From NCBI GenBank assembly GCA_017618075.1, contig JAFZUY010000024.1:36266-100265 (forward strand): a stretch of DNA of 64,000 nt. The letters are read 5' to 3'. The translations under genes and the position numbers were made by a program. This stretch comes from Lachnospiraceae bacterium. GTDB lineage: Bacteria > Bacillota > Clostridia > Lachnospirales > Lachnospiraceae. Positions 32,470-42,951 of this stretch are shown one piece after another. Positions within the stretch are counted from its first letter, which is position 1. The number at the start of each line of letters is the position of its first letter. Under the pieces are notes generated by a model, which searched no databases, was not told the DNA's origin, and saw only the letters and a program-made list of their open reading frames with translations.

Positions 32470-33677
32470 TACAGAAAATGAGAGATCCAGTTTTCTTGAA
32501 TGAAAAATTGTGTGAAGATTTTAGAGATGTTATTAACTCATCGCCTATTTTTGCTGAGGATGAGAAGTACAAGCATTTCTATAATTTGATATGTGCAACT
32601 ATGGATAGATTAGATACTTGTGTCAGGTATCTTAACTCTCATGGCATTTATCCTTCGACTGAGGAAGATTTTATTTGTTTTGTGATGTTTGCTTGCATGA
32701 TAGTAGATGGCGTTAAGATTTTACTTGAAAATGTTACAAAACAAAGTTCGTTTTTTATTGAAGAGAAGAAGTATTTTAAGAAATACTGCATGGATAAACC
32801 GATGAATTGTAGAGAAGATGAGTGTCCCACTGATGACAAGTTTTTTGAATATTTTAGAGCGTTGACATTTGCTCATCCTTTTGAAACAAGCAGAAATAAA
32901 GTATTTAGAGAGAAATTTGGGAAACAGGTATCGCCATGGGTGGCGTTAAGTAATTCTTTGACGAGGATTTATTATCATTTTCCAGAGCCAATAGGAGTTA
33001 AAATATATACTGAGAAAGTAGATGAATATGGAAGTGATACACAATATATTATGTTTTCTTTTGTAGATTTAAAAAACTATATTGTGTCAAGGTATGAAGA
33101 AATAGTCAGAGTAACAGAATGGGCAAAAAAAGCAATAGAAGAAAGAAATAATCTTTGGAGAGAAACAAAGATAAACAGAGAAGCGGGGCCAATTGAGATT
33201 CTTAAGGAAATAAAACACATATATGAAGACAGATTTCAGGATATTTATACGATACAAGATATAATAGATTATATGGAATGTCCTCTTTCGGAGGATAAAA
33301 ATATAGATGCTGTTAATAAATTCAGAAGGTATATAGTTAGCAAGATTAAAGAGTTATGTGATGCAGTTGACGATTTGAATTATGAAAAGCAATCAGATAT
33401 TGAAATTAGCATGATTAGTTTTGATCTTAAGAACATGCATCGTATGTACTATTATCAGCTTGAAAAAATATTTGGATATCTACGAGAAAAGAGTGCGAAA
33501 ATAGAGCCGGGAAGTAATGAAGAATGGGGAATTATTCAAACGAACGAGTTCTATAAGGCATTTGCACATAAATGGGTGATAATTAACACCACGTCTATGG
33601 ATTATAAAGAAATACATCTCTTAGTTAAGACAGCGTGTTATCTGGAATACAGAGAACAAAATGAGATTACGGGGTAG
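32466..33677 (+). CDS. Unknown protein embedded between hsdS and hsdR
   Basis: A 403-aa protein of mainly helical character; the ATG overlaps the hsdS stop (ATGA), and hsdR follows 6 bases after its end, so it is translated as part of the restriction operon. It contains many charged helices and cysteines (CREDECP near 112) but no catalytic motif that I recognise. A segment RNNLWRE near 222 is Arg-rich. It may modulate HsdR, provide abortive infection when restriction fails, or inhibit it. It is not a second hsdS. Confidence 0.7.
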   Translation: MIQKMRDPVFLNEKLCEDFRDVINSSPIFAEDEKYKHFYNLICATMDRLDTCVRYLNSHGIYPSTEEDFICFVMFACMIVDGVKILLENVTKQSSFFIEEKKYFKKYCMDKPMNCREDECPTDDKFFEYFRALTFAHPFETSRNKVFREKFGKQVSPWVALSNSLTRIYYHFPEPIGVKIYTEKVDEYGSDTQYIMFSFVDLKNYIVSRYEEIVRVTEWAKKAIEERNNLWRETKINREAGPIEILKEIKHIYEDRFQDIYTIQDIIDYMECPLSEDKNIDAVNKFRRYIVSKIKELCDAVDDLNYEKQSDIEISMISFDLKNMHRMYYYQLEKIFGYLREKSAKIEPGSNEEWGIIQTNEFYKAFAHKWVIINTTSMDYKEIHLLVKTACYLEYREQNEITG

Positions 33678-33683
33678 AAACAA

Positions 33684-36600
33684 ATGAAGAATTATATCTC
33701 TGAAGACGATATTGAGCAGGCTATACTTGCTAAGTTAAAAGTTGAACCATTTATTTACGATATTATCTGTTGTGATCCAAACCCTGATAAAAGGGATGAT
33801 TTGAATGATGGCACAGGACGCACTACTAAGAAGCAGTGTGTTCTTCCTGTTGTGCTTGAAAAATCATTGCAGAAAATTAACCCTGATGTGGAACTGTCAT
33901 ATCTTCAAAGAATAGCAAAGGATTTATCAAGGGACTTCACTGGTACTGATATGGTACAGACCAACTATAAGCTGTACCAGCAGATTAGGAACGGCATAAA
34001 GATTGATGTTAAGAAGAATGGCATGCCTGACTTTGATATAGTTAAGCTTGTAGACTTTGATAATCCTGAGAATAATACGTTCACTGCTGTATCTCAGATG
34101 TGGATACAGGGTAAGGTATATTACAGAAGACCTGATGTGTTAGTGTTTATAAATGGTCTTCCTATGGTATTCATTGAACTTAAGAACAGCATAGTTAAGG
34201 TCGATGAAGCATATTCAAAGAATCTAACGGACTACAGAAATGATATACCGAACCTTTTTGCATTTAATCAGATCTGCGTACTGTCCAATGGGCTTAAGAC
34301 AAAACTGGGAGCATTCAACGCCACATATGATTACTTCTTCGAGTGGCTGAAGGTAAAATCCGAAAAGGAAGAATTGCATAGAGATGAGCTCTTGCAAGCA
34401 AATACTGTGGGTGAGAGTTCCGTAAGATTATTTGTGGATGGTTTGCTGGATAAAAACAGACTTATCGATTATATTGAGAACTTTATTCTGTTCCAGAACC
34501 AGTCTATTAAGATTATAGCTAAGAACCATCAGTTCCTTGGTGTGAACAATTTGATGGAGTCTGTTTACAACAGGAAAGAATTGCAGGGCAAACTGGGTGT
34601 ATTCTGGCACACTCAAGGTTCAGGGAAGTCGTTCTCTATGGTTATGTTTGCTCGTAAGGTTAAGAGGAAGATTCCGGGCAATTTCACATTCTTAATCATT
34701 ACAGATAGAGTTGACCTAGATACGCAGATACATAAGAACTTTGTAAGGACAGAGACCCTTGGAGATAAAGAAGAGTGCCAGCCCAAGGATGGAAAGCAGT
34801 TAAGGGAATATTTGCAGTCAAATAAGCCGTTTATATTCACTCTTATTCATAAGTTTAAATACGATAAGGATAAAGAATACCCTGTACTTTCTACAAGGGA
34901 TGATATCATTGTGCTGGTCGATGAAGCACATAGAACACAGTATAAAGACCTTGCAGAAAATATGAGAAAGGCTCTTCCTAATGCTAACTATGTAGCATTT
35001 ACTGGAACGCCTTTGCTTGGTGCAAAAAGACTTACAAATCAGTGGTTTGGCGATTACGTATCAGAGTATAATTTTGCACAGTCTGTGGAGGATGGATCAA
35101 CAGTACCACTCTTCTATTCAAGAAGAGTTCCTGAGGTTGGACTTGAAAATGATTTCTTGGACGATGATGTAGTCGATATCATTGAAGACGAAAACCTTAA
35201 TGAAGATGAAACACGTCTGCTGGAGAATGCTTCGTCGAGGATATTGGAAGTAATTAAGCGTGAAGACCGATTGGACAAGATTGCAAGGGATATAGCCCAT
35301 CACTTTCCCAGAAGAGGCTTTCTTGGTAAGGGATTGGTTGTATCCGTTGATAAGTTCACTGCTGTTAAGATGTATGACTTGGTTCAGCATTACTGGGCAG
35401 AAGAAAAGAAAGAAATTGCCAAGGAAAGAAATCAGGCACAGACCAAAGAAGATAGAGATAAGCTTACCGCTATACTTGATTACATGAACAAAGTGGATAT
35501 GGCTGTAGTTATATCCGGTGATGACAACGATGATGAGGTTGAGAAATTTAAGAAGTATGGACTTGATATAACTAAGCATCGTACAAAGATGAAGGCTATT
35601 ACACCTGATGGCAAGGATATAGAGGATAGATTCAAAGATCCGAATGACAGTCTGCAACTTGTATTTGTCTGTGCAATGTGGCTGACAGGTTTTGATGTTC
35701 CTAATCTGTCAACTTTATATTTGGATAAGCCTATGAAGGGACATACCCTTATGCAGGCTATAGCAAGAGCAAACAGAGTTTATCCTGAGAAGCCGTGTGG
35801 AATAATCGTTGACTATGTAAATGTTTTCAAATATATGCAGAGAGCATTAACAGATTATGCTACAGGTGATGATGGAAAAGAATTTCCTGCTAAGAACATA
35901 GATCAGCTTGTAGTTTATATTGAGGAGACAATTAATGAAACGGATCAGTTCCTGAATCGTATGGGAATATATCTGTCAAAGATTGTTGGAGATGCCAGTG
36001 TCCTTGATAAGCTAGATAAATTCAGAGAAGCATACAATATAATCGTTTCAAAGGACGATGATAAGGAACAGTTTAAGGTTATGCTTAATCTTCTGATGAA
36101 TTTATACGATGCATCCAAGCCCGAGATATTTGAGAGGCATTGGAGCAATGACATGTTCCCTCCTCTTGCATACCTATATGGATTGATGTGTCATACGATA
36201 GATGATGAGAAAGTAAACAGAGCAAGGGTAAGAATGGCGCAGTTACTGGATACCAGTGTTACTTCAGCTGTTGCTACAGATGACCTGAATGGACAGTATG
36301 CTATTCATGGTACCAAAGTTATTGACCTTTCCAAGATAGATGTAGAGGAAATCAGGAAAGAGATTAAGACTGCTGAGTACAAGGCTATAGAGATTGATGA
36401 TCTAAAGGCGTTTATAGACGAAGCATTACAGAGAATGCTTAATAAGAACTGTACAAGAATAGCGTTTTCTCAGAGATACAAGAGCATTATTGATAGATAT
36501 AATGCAGGAGGTTCTGAGAACGAAGATTATTATGAGCAGTTGCTTGAACTTATAGAGCAGTTAAAGAAGGAAGAATCACGTGCAGAGGCAGAAGGTTTAA

Positions 36601-36917
36601 CTGAAGAAGAACTTGAAATGTATGACTTGCTTGTTGCTGGAAAGAAACTGACACAGGCAGAGGAACAGAAGGTTAAGCTGGCTGCTAAGAACTTGTTTAA
36701 GAAGCTCTCTGAAAATCGAAAGAGCTTGCTTGTAGTTGATTGGTATAAAGATGAAATGCCAAGAGAAAAGGTTGAGGATGCTATTAGAACGTCTTTGGAT
36801 GAAGACTTACCCGATAGTTATGATAAAGAGTCTTTCCAGTCAAAGATTACTTTGTTACTGAACCATTTTATAGATATGGCCATACAAGGTTATGGTTGGA
36901 TAAGTGGGGCGGCTTGA
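33684..36917 (+). CDS. hsdR: Type I restriction enzyme R subunit
   Basis: A 1077-aa HsdR. The N-terminal PD-(D/E)XK nuclease shows RRPDVLVFING then FIELKNS (E-x-K at about 165-167). The SF2 motor follows: Walker A GSGKS at about 313, DEAH at about 412, and helicase motifs TGTPLLG near 440 and TGFDVP near 671 with QAIARANR near 692. The C-terminal part is helical and would bind the methylase core. HsdR pulls DNA past the complex and cuts it at a distance. All core motifs look intact. The start lies 6 bases after the unknown gene. Confidence 0.95.
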   Translation: MKNYISEDDIEQAILAKLKVEPFIYDIICCDPNPDKRDDLNDGTGRTTKKQCVLPVVLEKSLQKINPDVELSYLQRIAKDLSRDFTGTDMVQTNYKLYQQIRNGIKIDVKKNGMPDFDIVKLVDFDNPENNTFTAVSQMWIQGKVYYRRPDVLVFINGLPMVFIELKNSIVKVDEAYSKNLTDYRNDIPNLFAFNQICVLSNGLKTKLGAFNATYDYFFEWLKVKSEKEELHRDELLQANTVGESSVRLFVDGLLDKNRLIDYIENFILFQNQSIKIIAKNHQFLGVNNLMESVYNRKELQGKLGVFWHTQGSGKSFSMVMFARKVKRKIPGNFTFLIITDRVDLDTQIHKNFVRTETLGDKEECQPKDGKQLREYLQSNKPFIFTLIHKFKYDKDKEYPVLSTRDDIIVLVDEAHRTQYKDLAENMRKALPNANYVAFTGTPLLGAKRLTNQWFGDYVSEYNFAQSVEDGSTVPLFYSRRVPEVGLENDFLDDDVVDIIEDENLNEDETRLLENASSRILEVIKREDRLDKIARDIAHHFPRRGFLGKGLVVSVDKFTAVKMYDLVQHYWAEEKKEIAKERNQAQTKEDRDKLTAILDYMNKVDMAVVISGDDNDDEVEKFKKYGLDITKHRTKMKAITPDGKDIEDRFKDPNDSLQLVFVCAMWLTGFDVPNLSTLYLDKPMKGHTLMQAIARANRVYPEKPCGIIVDYVNVFKYMQRALTDYATGDDGKEFPAKNIDQLVVYIEETINETDQFLNRMGIYLSKIVGDASVLDKLDKFREAYNIIVSKDDDKEQFKVMLNLLMNLYDASKPEIFERHWSNDMFPPLAYLYGLMCHTIDDEKVNRARVRMAQLLDTSVTSAVATDDLNGQYAIHGTKVIDLSKIDVEEIRKEIKTAEYKAIEIDDLKAFIDEALQRMLNKNCTRIAFSQRYKSIIDRYNAGGSENEDYYEQLLELIEQLKKEESRAEAEGLTEEELEMYDLLVAGKKLTQAEEQKVKLAAKNLFKKLSENRKSLLVVDWYKDEMPREKVEDAIRTSLDEDLPDSYDKESFQSKITLLLNHFIDMAIQGYGWISGAA

Positions 36918-36950
36918 AAATGAAATGATATTTGAAAGGAATGAAATTAT

Positions 36951-37772
36951 TTGAAGAATAAATGGGAGAATGCAAGATATTTAATTGATGCGAAAAAATG
37001 CATAGATAGACTGCTTTTTATTTCTGACAACATTGAGAAATTACAAAATATTGGACTAAGAAACAAAATAAATGAAACACAAAGGGATTTTTATCTGAAC
37101 TGTTGTATTGTATTGGATGAGCAACTTCCCCCAAAAACAAATAAGAAAAAAGAATTATGTGAAAGAGATGAAATTATCAATAGAATATATTATGAACGAG
37201 ATAAAAACACTGCGCATAAGGATAATCAATATTGTAGACGAGAATATTCTTCATTAGATGAAATGATTGAAGATATGAAAAAAGAATTATTGCACGTTAA
37301 AGATATTTGCTCGAATTGTATCCCAGATGCTGAAACATTAGACTTTGTTTCACATGATAAAGAGTTATTCAGGTTTGTTCATCATATTACTCCAGAAGTT
37401 GAAGAAAAAATATTGGAGAAAAAGCATCCGTTTAGAATTAAATCTTTAAATGATGAAAACGCAAAAATATATTCAGTTTTGAATGATATAGAAGATTATA
37501 AATATATTCCCGAAGAAAAAAGGAAAGAATATATAGTAGTCATTTCGAATGGGATATGTTTCTTTGAGGGGATACAAGAAAGACAAGATGCATGCATAAA
37601 AATGAACTATATTTATGATGAAAATATATGGTGTGAATTTGACTATAAAGAATTTGAAAAAATAAAAGAATTAACTCGACTTGGGGCTTTTGATGAATAT
37701 GGAATAATTCAGGAACTACCTAAGGACCCAATTATTCAAAAAAGAATCTTCAACATTTTAAATAATCCGTGA
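36951..37772 (+). CDS. HEPN-like protein
   Basis: A 273-aa helical protein starting at TTG (36951), as no ATG with a site is nearby; AAAGGA lies 12 bases upstream. The segment YYERDKNTAHKDNQY near 79-93 holds R-x5-H, the pattern of HEPN ribonuclease active sites (Rx4-6H). HEPN domains in defence loci cut RNA of phage or host. The rest, including a C-terminal unrecognised domain, has no clear motif. It follows hsdR by 33 bases. The call as HEPN rests on one motif. Confidence 0.5.
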   Translation: MKNKWENARYLIDAKKCIDRLLFISDNIEKLQNIGLRNKINETQRDFYLNCCIVLDEQLPPKTNKKKELCERDEIINRIYYERDKNTAHKDNQYCRREYSSLDEMIEDMKKELLHVKDICSNCIPDAETLDFVSHDKELFRFVHHITPEVEEKILEKKHPFRIKSLNDENAKIYSVLNDIEDYKYIPEEKRKEYIVVISNGICFFEGIQERQDACIKMNYIYDENIWCEFDYKEFEKIKELTRLGAFDEYGIIQELPKDPIIQKRIFNILNNP

Positions 37773-37821
37773 AACAAAAGGGAATTTTTATTTTTTTATT
37801 GAAAAAAGATGAGGTAACATT

Positions 37822-39630
37822 ATGGCAATTACTATAGCACCAAAATCATTAGATACTGAATTAAGTGAATTGATGAGAGATGTTAGTATTGGAAAAGAGC
37901 AATTACCGGAATTTCAGAGAAGTTGGACATGGGACAATGATAGGATAAGAGCATTATTAGCAAGCTTATCTCAAGGATATCCTATGGGTGCTATTATGCG
38001 CCTTGAATATGGGAACGAAGAAGTAAAGTTTAAATATAGACCAATTGAAGGTGTGAAAGATGTAAAAATCATCCCAGAATACTTAATATTAGATGGTCAA
38101 CAACGCCTTACTTCTATGTATAGGGCTACTTACTCGCAGGAACCAGTTGAGACAAAGACAGAAAAGAAACAAGAAATCAAACGTTTCTATTATTTTGATA
38201 TAAAAAAGTGCTTAGATGAAAATGAAGATAGAATTGAAGCCATTATTGATGTTCCGGAAGATAGAAAAGTTAAAACAGATTTTGATCGAAAGATCGTGTT
38301 AGATTTATCTACTCGAGAGTTTGAATATGAACAAGAAATGTTTCCAATCAATTTATTATTTGATAGCAGTGCTAGAGAAGATTGGGCTGATGGATATAAA
38401 GAATATCATCAGTATAATAAAGAGTTTATGGATAGATATAAGGACTTTAGACTCAAGGTAATAGAAACTATTACTGGGTATAAGTTGCCGGTAATTACAC
38501 TTGGAAAAGAAACGCCTAGAGAAGCAGTCTGCAAGGTTTTTGAGAATGTAAATACTGGTGGTGTAGCTTTGACCGTCTTTGAATTAGTTACGGCAATGTT
38601 TGCTACATATAAGTTTGATTTAAGAGCAGATTGGGAAGAAACAAAAAAGGTTATATGGGGTGTAGACGAACCTTTGAACACAGACGTGATGCAAGGTGTT
38701 GATGAAACTGCCTATCTATCGACCATTACGTTATACACAAGTTATTTGGCAGAAACAATGACAACATGCAAGAAAAAGGATGTGTTATCTTTGAGTTATG
38801 ATGCGTATATAACAAATAAACCTGCGGTTATTGAAGGATTTAAAATGGCAAGAAAATTTCTTTTTAATCAATATGTTTTTAGAAAAAGAGATTTGCCATA
38901 TACTTCTCAATTGATTCCTCTTGCAGCAATATGTGCAGTCGTTGGAAAAAGTTCATTTAACTTACCGCAGACACAAAATATCCTTTCGAGATGGTTTTGG
39001 TGTGGAATAATGGGTGAAATGTATGGTGGTGCTAATGAGACAAGATTTGCTAATGATATAGAAGATGTAGTGGCTGAGATACAGGGCAAATATAGTCCCA
39101 ATAGAACAATAAGTGCATCTTATTTTTCGGCCACAAGACTAATCTCGCTTCAGACAAGAAATAGTGCAGCGTATAAAGGCATTATGGCTTTGGTTTATCG
39201 TGAAAGTTGTCGTGATTTTATGAAAGGAACGACAATGGATATTGTGAAGAGTATGGATGAATCTCCGGACATTCATCACATTTTTCCTGAAGCATACTGT
39301 ATAAAACAAGGATACAGTAAAGAAAAATGGAATTCTATAGTTAATAAAACACCTCTGCTTCCTGAATCAAACAGACAAATAGGAGGCGAAGCTCCGAGTA
39401 AGTATAGCAAGAAGATTATACGTGCTGCTCAGATTGACGAAGTTCAGCTAAGGAAAAGAGTTGAATCTCACTTAATTAATTATGAGGCATTTATAAATGA
39501 TGACTTTGATACATATTTTGTAGATAGAGCAAAGGCAATCATGCATGTGATTGAGGAGGCAATGGGAAAAGAAATATCCGATAAGAACTCTGAACAAACG
39601 ATAAAAATCTATGGAGTTAGTATGGAATAA
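37822..39630 (+). CDS. DUF262-HNH (GmrSD-like) restriction protein
   Basis: A 602-aa protein. The N-terminal DUF262 (ParB/Srx-like NTPase) domain has LPEFQRSWTW near 28-37 and the ILDGQQRLTSMYRA motif (DGQQR near 91-95). The C-terminus carries an HNH-type (DUF1524) motif: HHIFPEAY near 485 followed by NSIVNKTPLLPESNRQIG. This is the fusion of GmrS and GmrD activities seen in type IV restriction enzymes and in SspE- and BrxU-like proteins, which cut modified DNA. ATG preceded by GAGGTAAC; it is the first gene after a 50-base gap. Confidence 0.85.
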   Translation: MAITIAPKSLDTELSELMRDVSIGKEQLPEFQRSWTWDNDRIRALLASLSQGYPMGAIMRLEYGNEEVKFKYRPIEGVKDVKIIPEYLILDGQQRLTSMYRATYSQEPVETKTEKKQEIKRFYYFDIKKCLDENEDRIEAIIDVPEDRKVKTDFDRKIVLDLSTREFEYEQEMFPINLLFDSSAREDWADGYKEYHQYNKEFMDRYKDFRLKVIETITGYKLPVITLGKETPREAVCKVFENVNTGGVALTVFELVTAMFATYKFDLRADWEETKKVIWGVDEPLNTDVMQGVDETAYLSTITLYTSYLAETMTTCKKKDVLSLSYDAYITNKPAVIEGFKMARKFLFNQYVFRKRDLPYTSQLIPLAAICAVVGKSSFNLPQTQNILSRWFWCGIMGEMYGGANETRFANDIEDVVAEIQGKYSPNRTISASYFSATRLISLQTRNSAAYKGIMALVYRESCRDFMKGTTMDIVKSMDESPDIHHIFPEAYCIKQGYSKEKWNSIVNKTPLLPESNRQIGGEAPSKYSKKIIRAAQIDEVQLRKRVESHLINYEAFINDDFDTYFVDRAKAIMHVIEEAMGKEISDKNSEQTIKIYGVSME

Positions 39631-39667
39631 AGCGGTTCAAGAAACATTAATTTGAGGCTAGAAATAC

Positions 39668-40972
39668 GTGAAAAGAAAAATAAAAGAACTAAATATTCTA
39701 TTTTATATTATTATAGCATTATTAGTTTTAATAATAATGTTGATGTGTTTATATATTTCTTCTCTTTTATTCTTTAATTTTGGTTTTATTGACGCTATTT
39801 ATTTTATTGTTGTTATTGTGTCATTTGCATTATATATTCTTACTTCTAGATATGAAAAGATTATAGATAATAATGCTGTTGAGATTATCCACTATTTTTT
39901 AAACAATGAGATTTTATATAGTGAGAAAAAAGTATTTAGATATGCTTTAAGAAGATATGATCTTAACAAGAATAAGAATCATTTGATGATGAATGAGAGA
40001 GTAGAGCTATTATATGATATTCTTAATGTTAAGGTTATTGATAGTAAAACAAAAAAAGAAAAGATTATTTTTTGTGATGAGATAATAGATAAGGAATTTG
40101 ATAATTTAAAATTACAAATTAACTCTTTGAACAAACAAGGAACAAACAAAGAGGATATATTACGGTATTTCGACAAGTGGAGAAATGAGGAAAATATCTC
40201 TAAATATCAAAAAAAGAAAAGTTTAGTACAAAAGATTTCTTTTGATGATTTGTGCGATATTTTTTATATTATAAGAACATTCTTTTTAGTTTTAATGATT
40301 GTAGGATTGTTCGAAAAATATTATACATTTAGAAAAGAAGTTCTTGAAAGGCCAGATTTATCAATACCATCTTCGACACTATTAATGGTTTTTGTAAAAA
40401 ATAACATTTTTGACGTTGCTGCATTTTCTTTGCTGTTTATTGATATGATTGAAAAAATCAAGACAACAATGTTTTTTAGATATAGAGATAAAAAGGAGGA
40501 AAATGTCTATTTTTCATCTCCGAAGCAAATAGCTTTTAATTTAAAAACATTAGACAGCCCACGTGAGTTTGTCGAAAACGATGTTATTTTTGTTACACAT
40601 GCCAAATTGGTAAATGATTCAAAAAAAGAAGATGGTTTTTTTAATAGTATTGAATTGTTCTGTCATAAGGATTTTGAAAAAGAAGAAGGAACATATATAG
40701 ATTTGTCCGTCAAATCTTACAATACATTAGAAATGGTTTATAGAGGCTCTATAAATAATTATCGTAATTATAATGCTGTTGTTATGAGTGTGAATGATAT
40801 AGAAAATGATTCTCTCAAAATGATTATGGAAATTGATCCATTAGTTTGTAATTTATCTAAAAAAGTTGAAATCGATATAAGTAATTATAATAAAATCAGG
40901 TTATCTTTTACGGACAAATCAGGTGGCTTTTGTAGTTTTATAGTTGAGGAGATACAATTATTTAATAACTAA
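39668..40972 (+). CDS. Four-pass membrane protein of unknown function
   Basis: A 434-aa protein that appears to start at GTG (39668); no ATG is better placed. Two hydrophobic segments lie near 10-60 and two near 200-260; the long soluble region after about 275 is probably cytosolic or extracytoplasmic and looks like a beta-sandwich with a final repeated strand. Its C-terminal stretch (VEIDISNYNKIRLSF) recalls the end of the next protein (VDVDISNHKNIRMQL), suggesting a shared galactose-binding-like or carbohydrate-binding-type domain. No catalytic motif. Confidence 0.6.
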   Translation: MKRKIKELNILFYIIIALLVLIIMLMCLYISSLLFFNFGFIDAIYFIVVIVSFALYILTSRYEKIIDNNAVEIIHYFLNNEILYSEKKVFRYALRRYDLNKNKNHLMMNERVELLYDILNVKVIDSKTKKEKIIFCDEIIDKEFDNLKLQINSLNKQGTNKEDILRYFDKWRNEENISKYQKKKSLVQKISFDDLCDIFYIIRTFFLVLMIVGLFEKYYTFRKEVLERPDLSIPSSTLLMVFVKNNIFDVAAFSLLFIDMIEKIKTTMFFRYRDKKEENVYFSSPKQIAFNLKTLDSPREFVENDVIFVTHAKLVNDSKKEDGFFNSIELFCHKDFEKEEGTYIDLSVKSYNTLEMVYRGSINNYRNYNAVVMSVNDIENDSLKMIMEIDPLVCNLSKKVEIDISNYNKIRLSFTDKSGGFCSFIVEEIQLFNN

Positions 40973-41009
40973 AAGTATATATTCTAAAAAAGGACTGAGG
41001 GAAAAAACT

Positions 41010-42431
41010 ATGAAAATAGTTAAAATGCGTTGCCCTAGCTGTGGCGCACTTTTGAAAACTGATGAAATGAATAAAAAAGGCATTTGCGAACATTGTGGCA
41101 TGGAAGTGTTCATTGATGATGAAGTTCAACATATTCAATACGATAATGTGGAAGAAGCCGGATATAAGTTTGAAAAAGGTCGTATAAAAGCTCAGGAAGA
41201 GAAAATAACGGAAGAACGTGAGGCAAGAGAAAGAGCAGAAAAAGAAAAGGCATTTCAGAAACAGCAGGAACTAGCGCGAATAAGGGCAGAACAGGAACAA
41301 AGAAGAATAGCTAATCAAGGAAGAAAGAGCAAGAAATCAAAAGTAATTCTGATAGTCACTTTATCATTATTAGGCTTAATTCTTTTCATTATTTTCTTCT
41401 GTTGTTTGGGTATCATTTTGTTTCCGTCTCCATCAGGTAACGGAACGAGCAACACGAATCAATCCAATGGAATTTTGTCTCAGACTATCAAAAGACCGGT
41501 ATCATCGATAGATGAAATAGATGATGCGTTTATAAATGAACTAAAGGCAAAAGCAGATGACGAATTAAAGTCATATGTAGAGACATATCAGAAGGATGAA
41601 GTGGCTTATAAGGACCTTATAGATGAAAGTGAGTATTTAGGAGAATGCTTTACTTCTGATGGTTCTAAAGAGAATGAATTATATTTTATTTACAAGATTA
41701 ATAATACTCTTGAAGCGATTGATAATGTGAACTTGCGAAAGTACACCAAAGAAAGAAACATTTTCTATTATGTGGGCTATAAGAATATAGTTGTCAAGGA
41801 TGATGGTTCTTTCGAATATGATGAAAGTGTTGTTAACACACCATCAAATACCATATCAGATTTTGCTGCAAAGAAAATGTATCAACCTATCTTTTATCAA
41901 TATAATCATCCGGGATATATGTTTATTTCGGATTTGTTCGAAGTAATCGAAGGACAGTATTCAATTGTTGAATATAATCCCGGTAAAGATGTTTTATTGA
42001 AAGATAATCATTCACCAACATACGATATGACGTTTTATTCTGACAACTTTGAACATGTAGGTGTCGTAAATTATGATAGTTATACTGATGCTAGTGGAGA
42101 AGTATACAATGATTGCCAAAACTATTTTTATCATAACGCGTTTACTGATCCTGTATGTGTAGATTATTATGTCGGTTCAGAATATGACACGCTTTCATTT
42201 ACCTATACTTCAGGAACAACATACTTTGGTGATAATACGAAAATTCATTTTGTGCTTATTGATAAAGATACATTCGAGACATTTTATGAATCGGAAGATG
42301 TCGTAAAAGGACAGTCAACTACAGTTGATGTTGATATTTCAAATCATAAAAACATACGTATGCAGTTAAAGGCTACAGAGGGAAATGTTGTCGATGTTTA
42401 TGTTAAAGATGTTTTGCTTAGTAATCAATAA
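41010..42431 (+). CDS. Zinc-ribbon, single-pass membrane protein
   Basis: A 473-aa protein. A zinc ribbon (CPSCGALLK near 8 and CEHCGMEVF near 26) is followed by a charged coiled coil (about 55-105), a membrane segment (about 113-137) and a large extracytoplasmic domain. The C-terminus (about 380-473) is a beta-sandwich like that of the preceding gene. ATG at 41010 follows GACTGAGGG; an upstream in-frame extension lies inside the previous gene. Such zinc-ribbon/membrane proteins recur in Lachnospiraceae and their role is unclear. Confidence 0.65.
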   Translation: MKIVKMRCPSCGALLKTDEMNKKGICEHCGMEVFIDDEVQHIQYDNVEEAGYKFEKGRIKAQEEKITEEREARERAEKEKAFQKQQELARIRAEQEQRRIANQGRKSKKSKVILIVTLSLLGLILFIIFFCCLGIILFPSPSGNGTSNTNQSNGILSQTIKRPVSSIDEIDDAFINELKAKADDELKSYVETYQKDEVAYKDLIDESEYLGECFTSDGSKENELYFIYKINNTLEAIDNVNLRKYTKERNIFYYVGYKNIVVKDDGSFEYDESVVNTPSNTISDFAAKKMYQPIFYQYNHPGYMFISDLFEVIEGQYSIVEYNPGKDVLLKDNHSPTYDMTFYSDNFEHVGVVNYDSYTDASGEVYNDCQNYFYHNAFTDPVCVDYYVGSEYDTLSFTYTSGTTYFGDNTKIHFVLIDKDTFETFYESEDVVKGQSTTVDVDISNHKNIRMQLKATEGNVVDVYVKDVLLSNQ

Positions 42432-42507
42432 TTGGAAACCCAATGTGGTAAGCCATGTGATTTATCTAAAATGAATTTTTTAAGGAATAATATAGGAGAT
42501 AAATAAT

Positions 42508-42930
42508 ATGTATCAATTATTATTATCAAACGCACCACAATCTTCTCAAGGCGCACAAAGTGTCGTTGATGCTTTTATGGCCATGCTTGGTTTGTCTTTT
42601 CTTCTTTCGATTTTACTCCCTATTTTAATATTCTTGTTTTTCTTAACAATTCTTATTCTTTTGGGTGTATTGACTCAGTCAATTGCAGGAAAGAAGGGCT
42701 ATAACAGATTTGGATTCTTTTGGTATGGATTTTTCTTTTTCCCGATTGCTGTTGGAGTTGCGATTTTAGCTCCGCCGAAACCTAGAGAAGAATATTCAAG
42801 ACAATCTTCTGCAGAACAGGATAAAGAAGAATTAGCAAAATATGCAGAAATGTATGAAGCCGGTACGCTTTCCTGGACCCAGTTTTGTCAGAAGAAAGAG
42901 GAGATTCTTCAGAGGGAATATAGGAAATAA
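42508..42930 (+). CDS. Membrane protein with SHOCT-like tail
   Basis: A 140-aa protein with two or three hydrophobic segments (about 25-60 and 70-87) and a C-terminal amphipathic helix-turn of SHOCT type: LAKYAEMYEAGTLSWTQFCQ then KKEEIL. SHOCT tails act as oligomerisation or membrane-tethering parts and are frequent near mobile genes. GGAGATAAATA precedes the ATG. It follows the zinc-ribbon protein and may be in the same unit. Confidence 0.6.
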   Translation: MYQLLLSNAPQSSQGAQSVVDAFMAMLGLSFLLSILLPILIFLFFLTILILLGVLTQSIAGKKGYNRFGFFWYGFFFFPIAVGVAILAPPKPREEYSRQSSAEQDKEELAKYAEMYEAGTLSWTQFCQKKEEILQREYRK

Positions 42931-42951
42931 TTGAAGAATTGATGATTTAAT

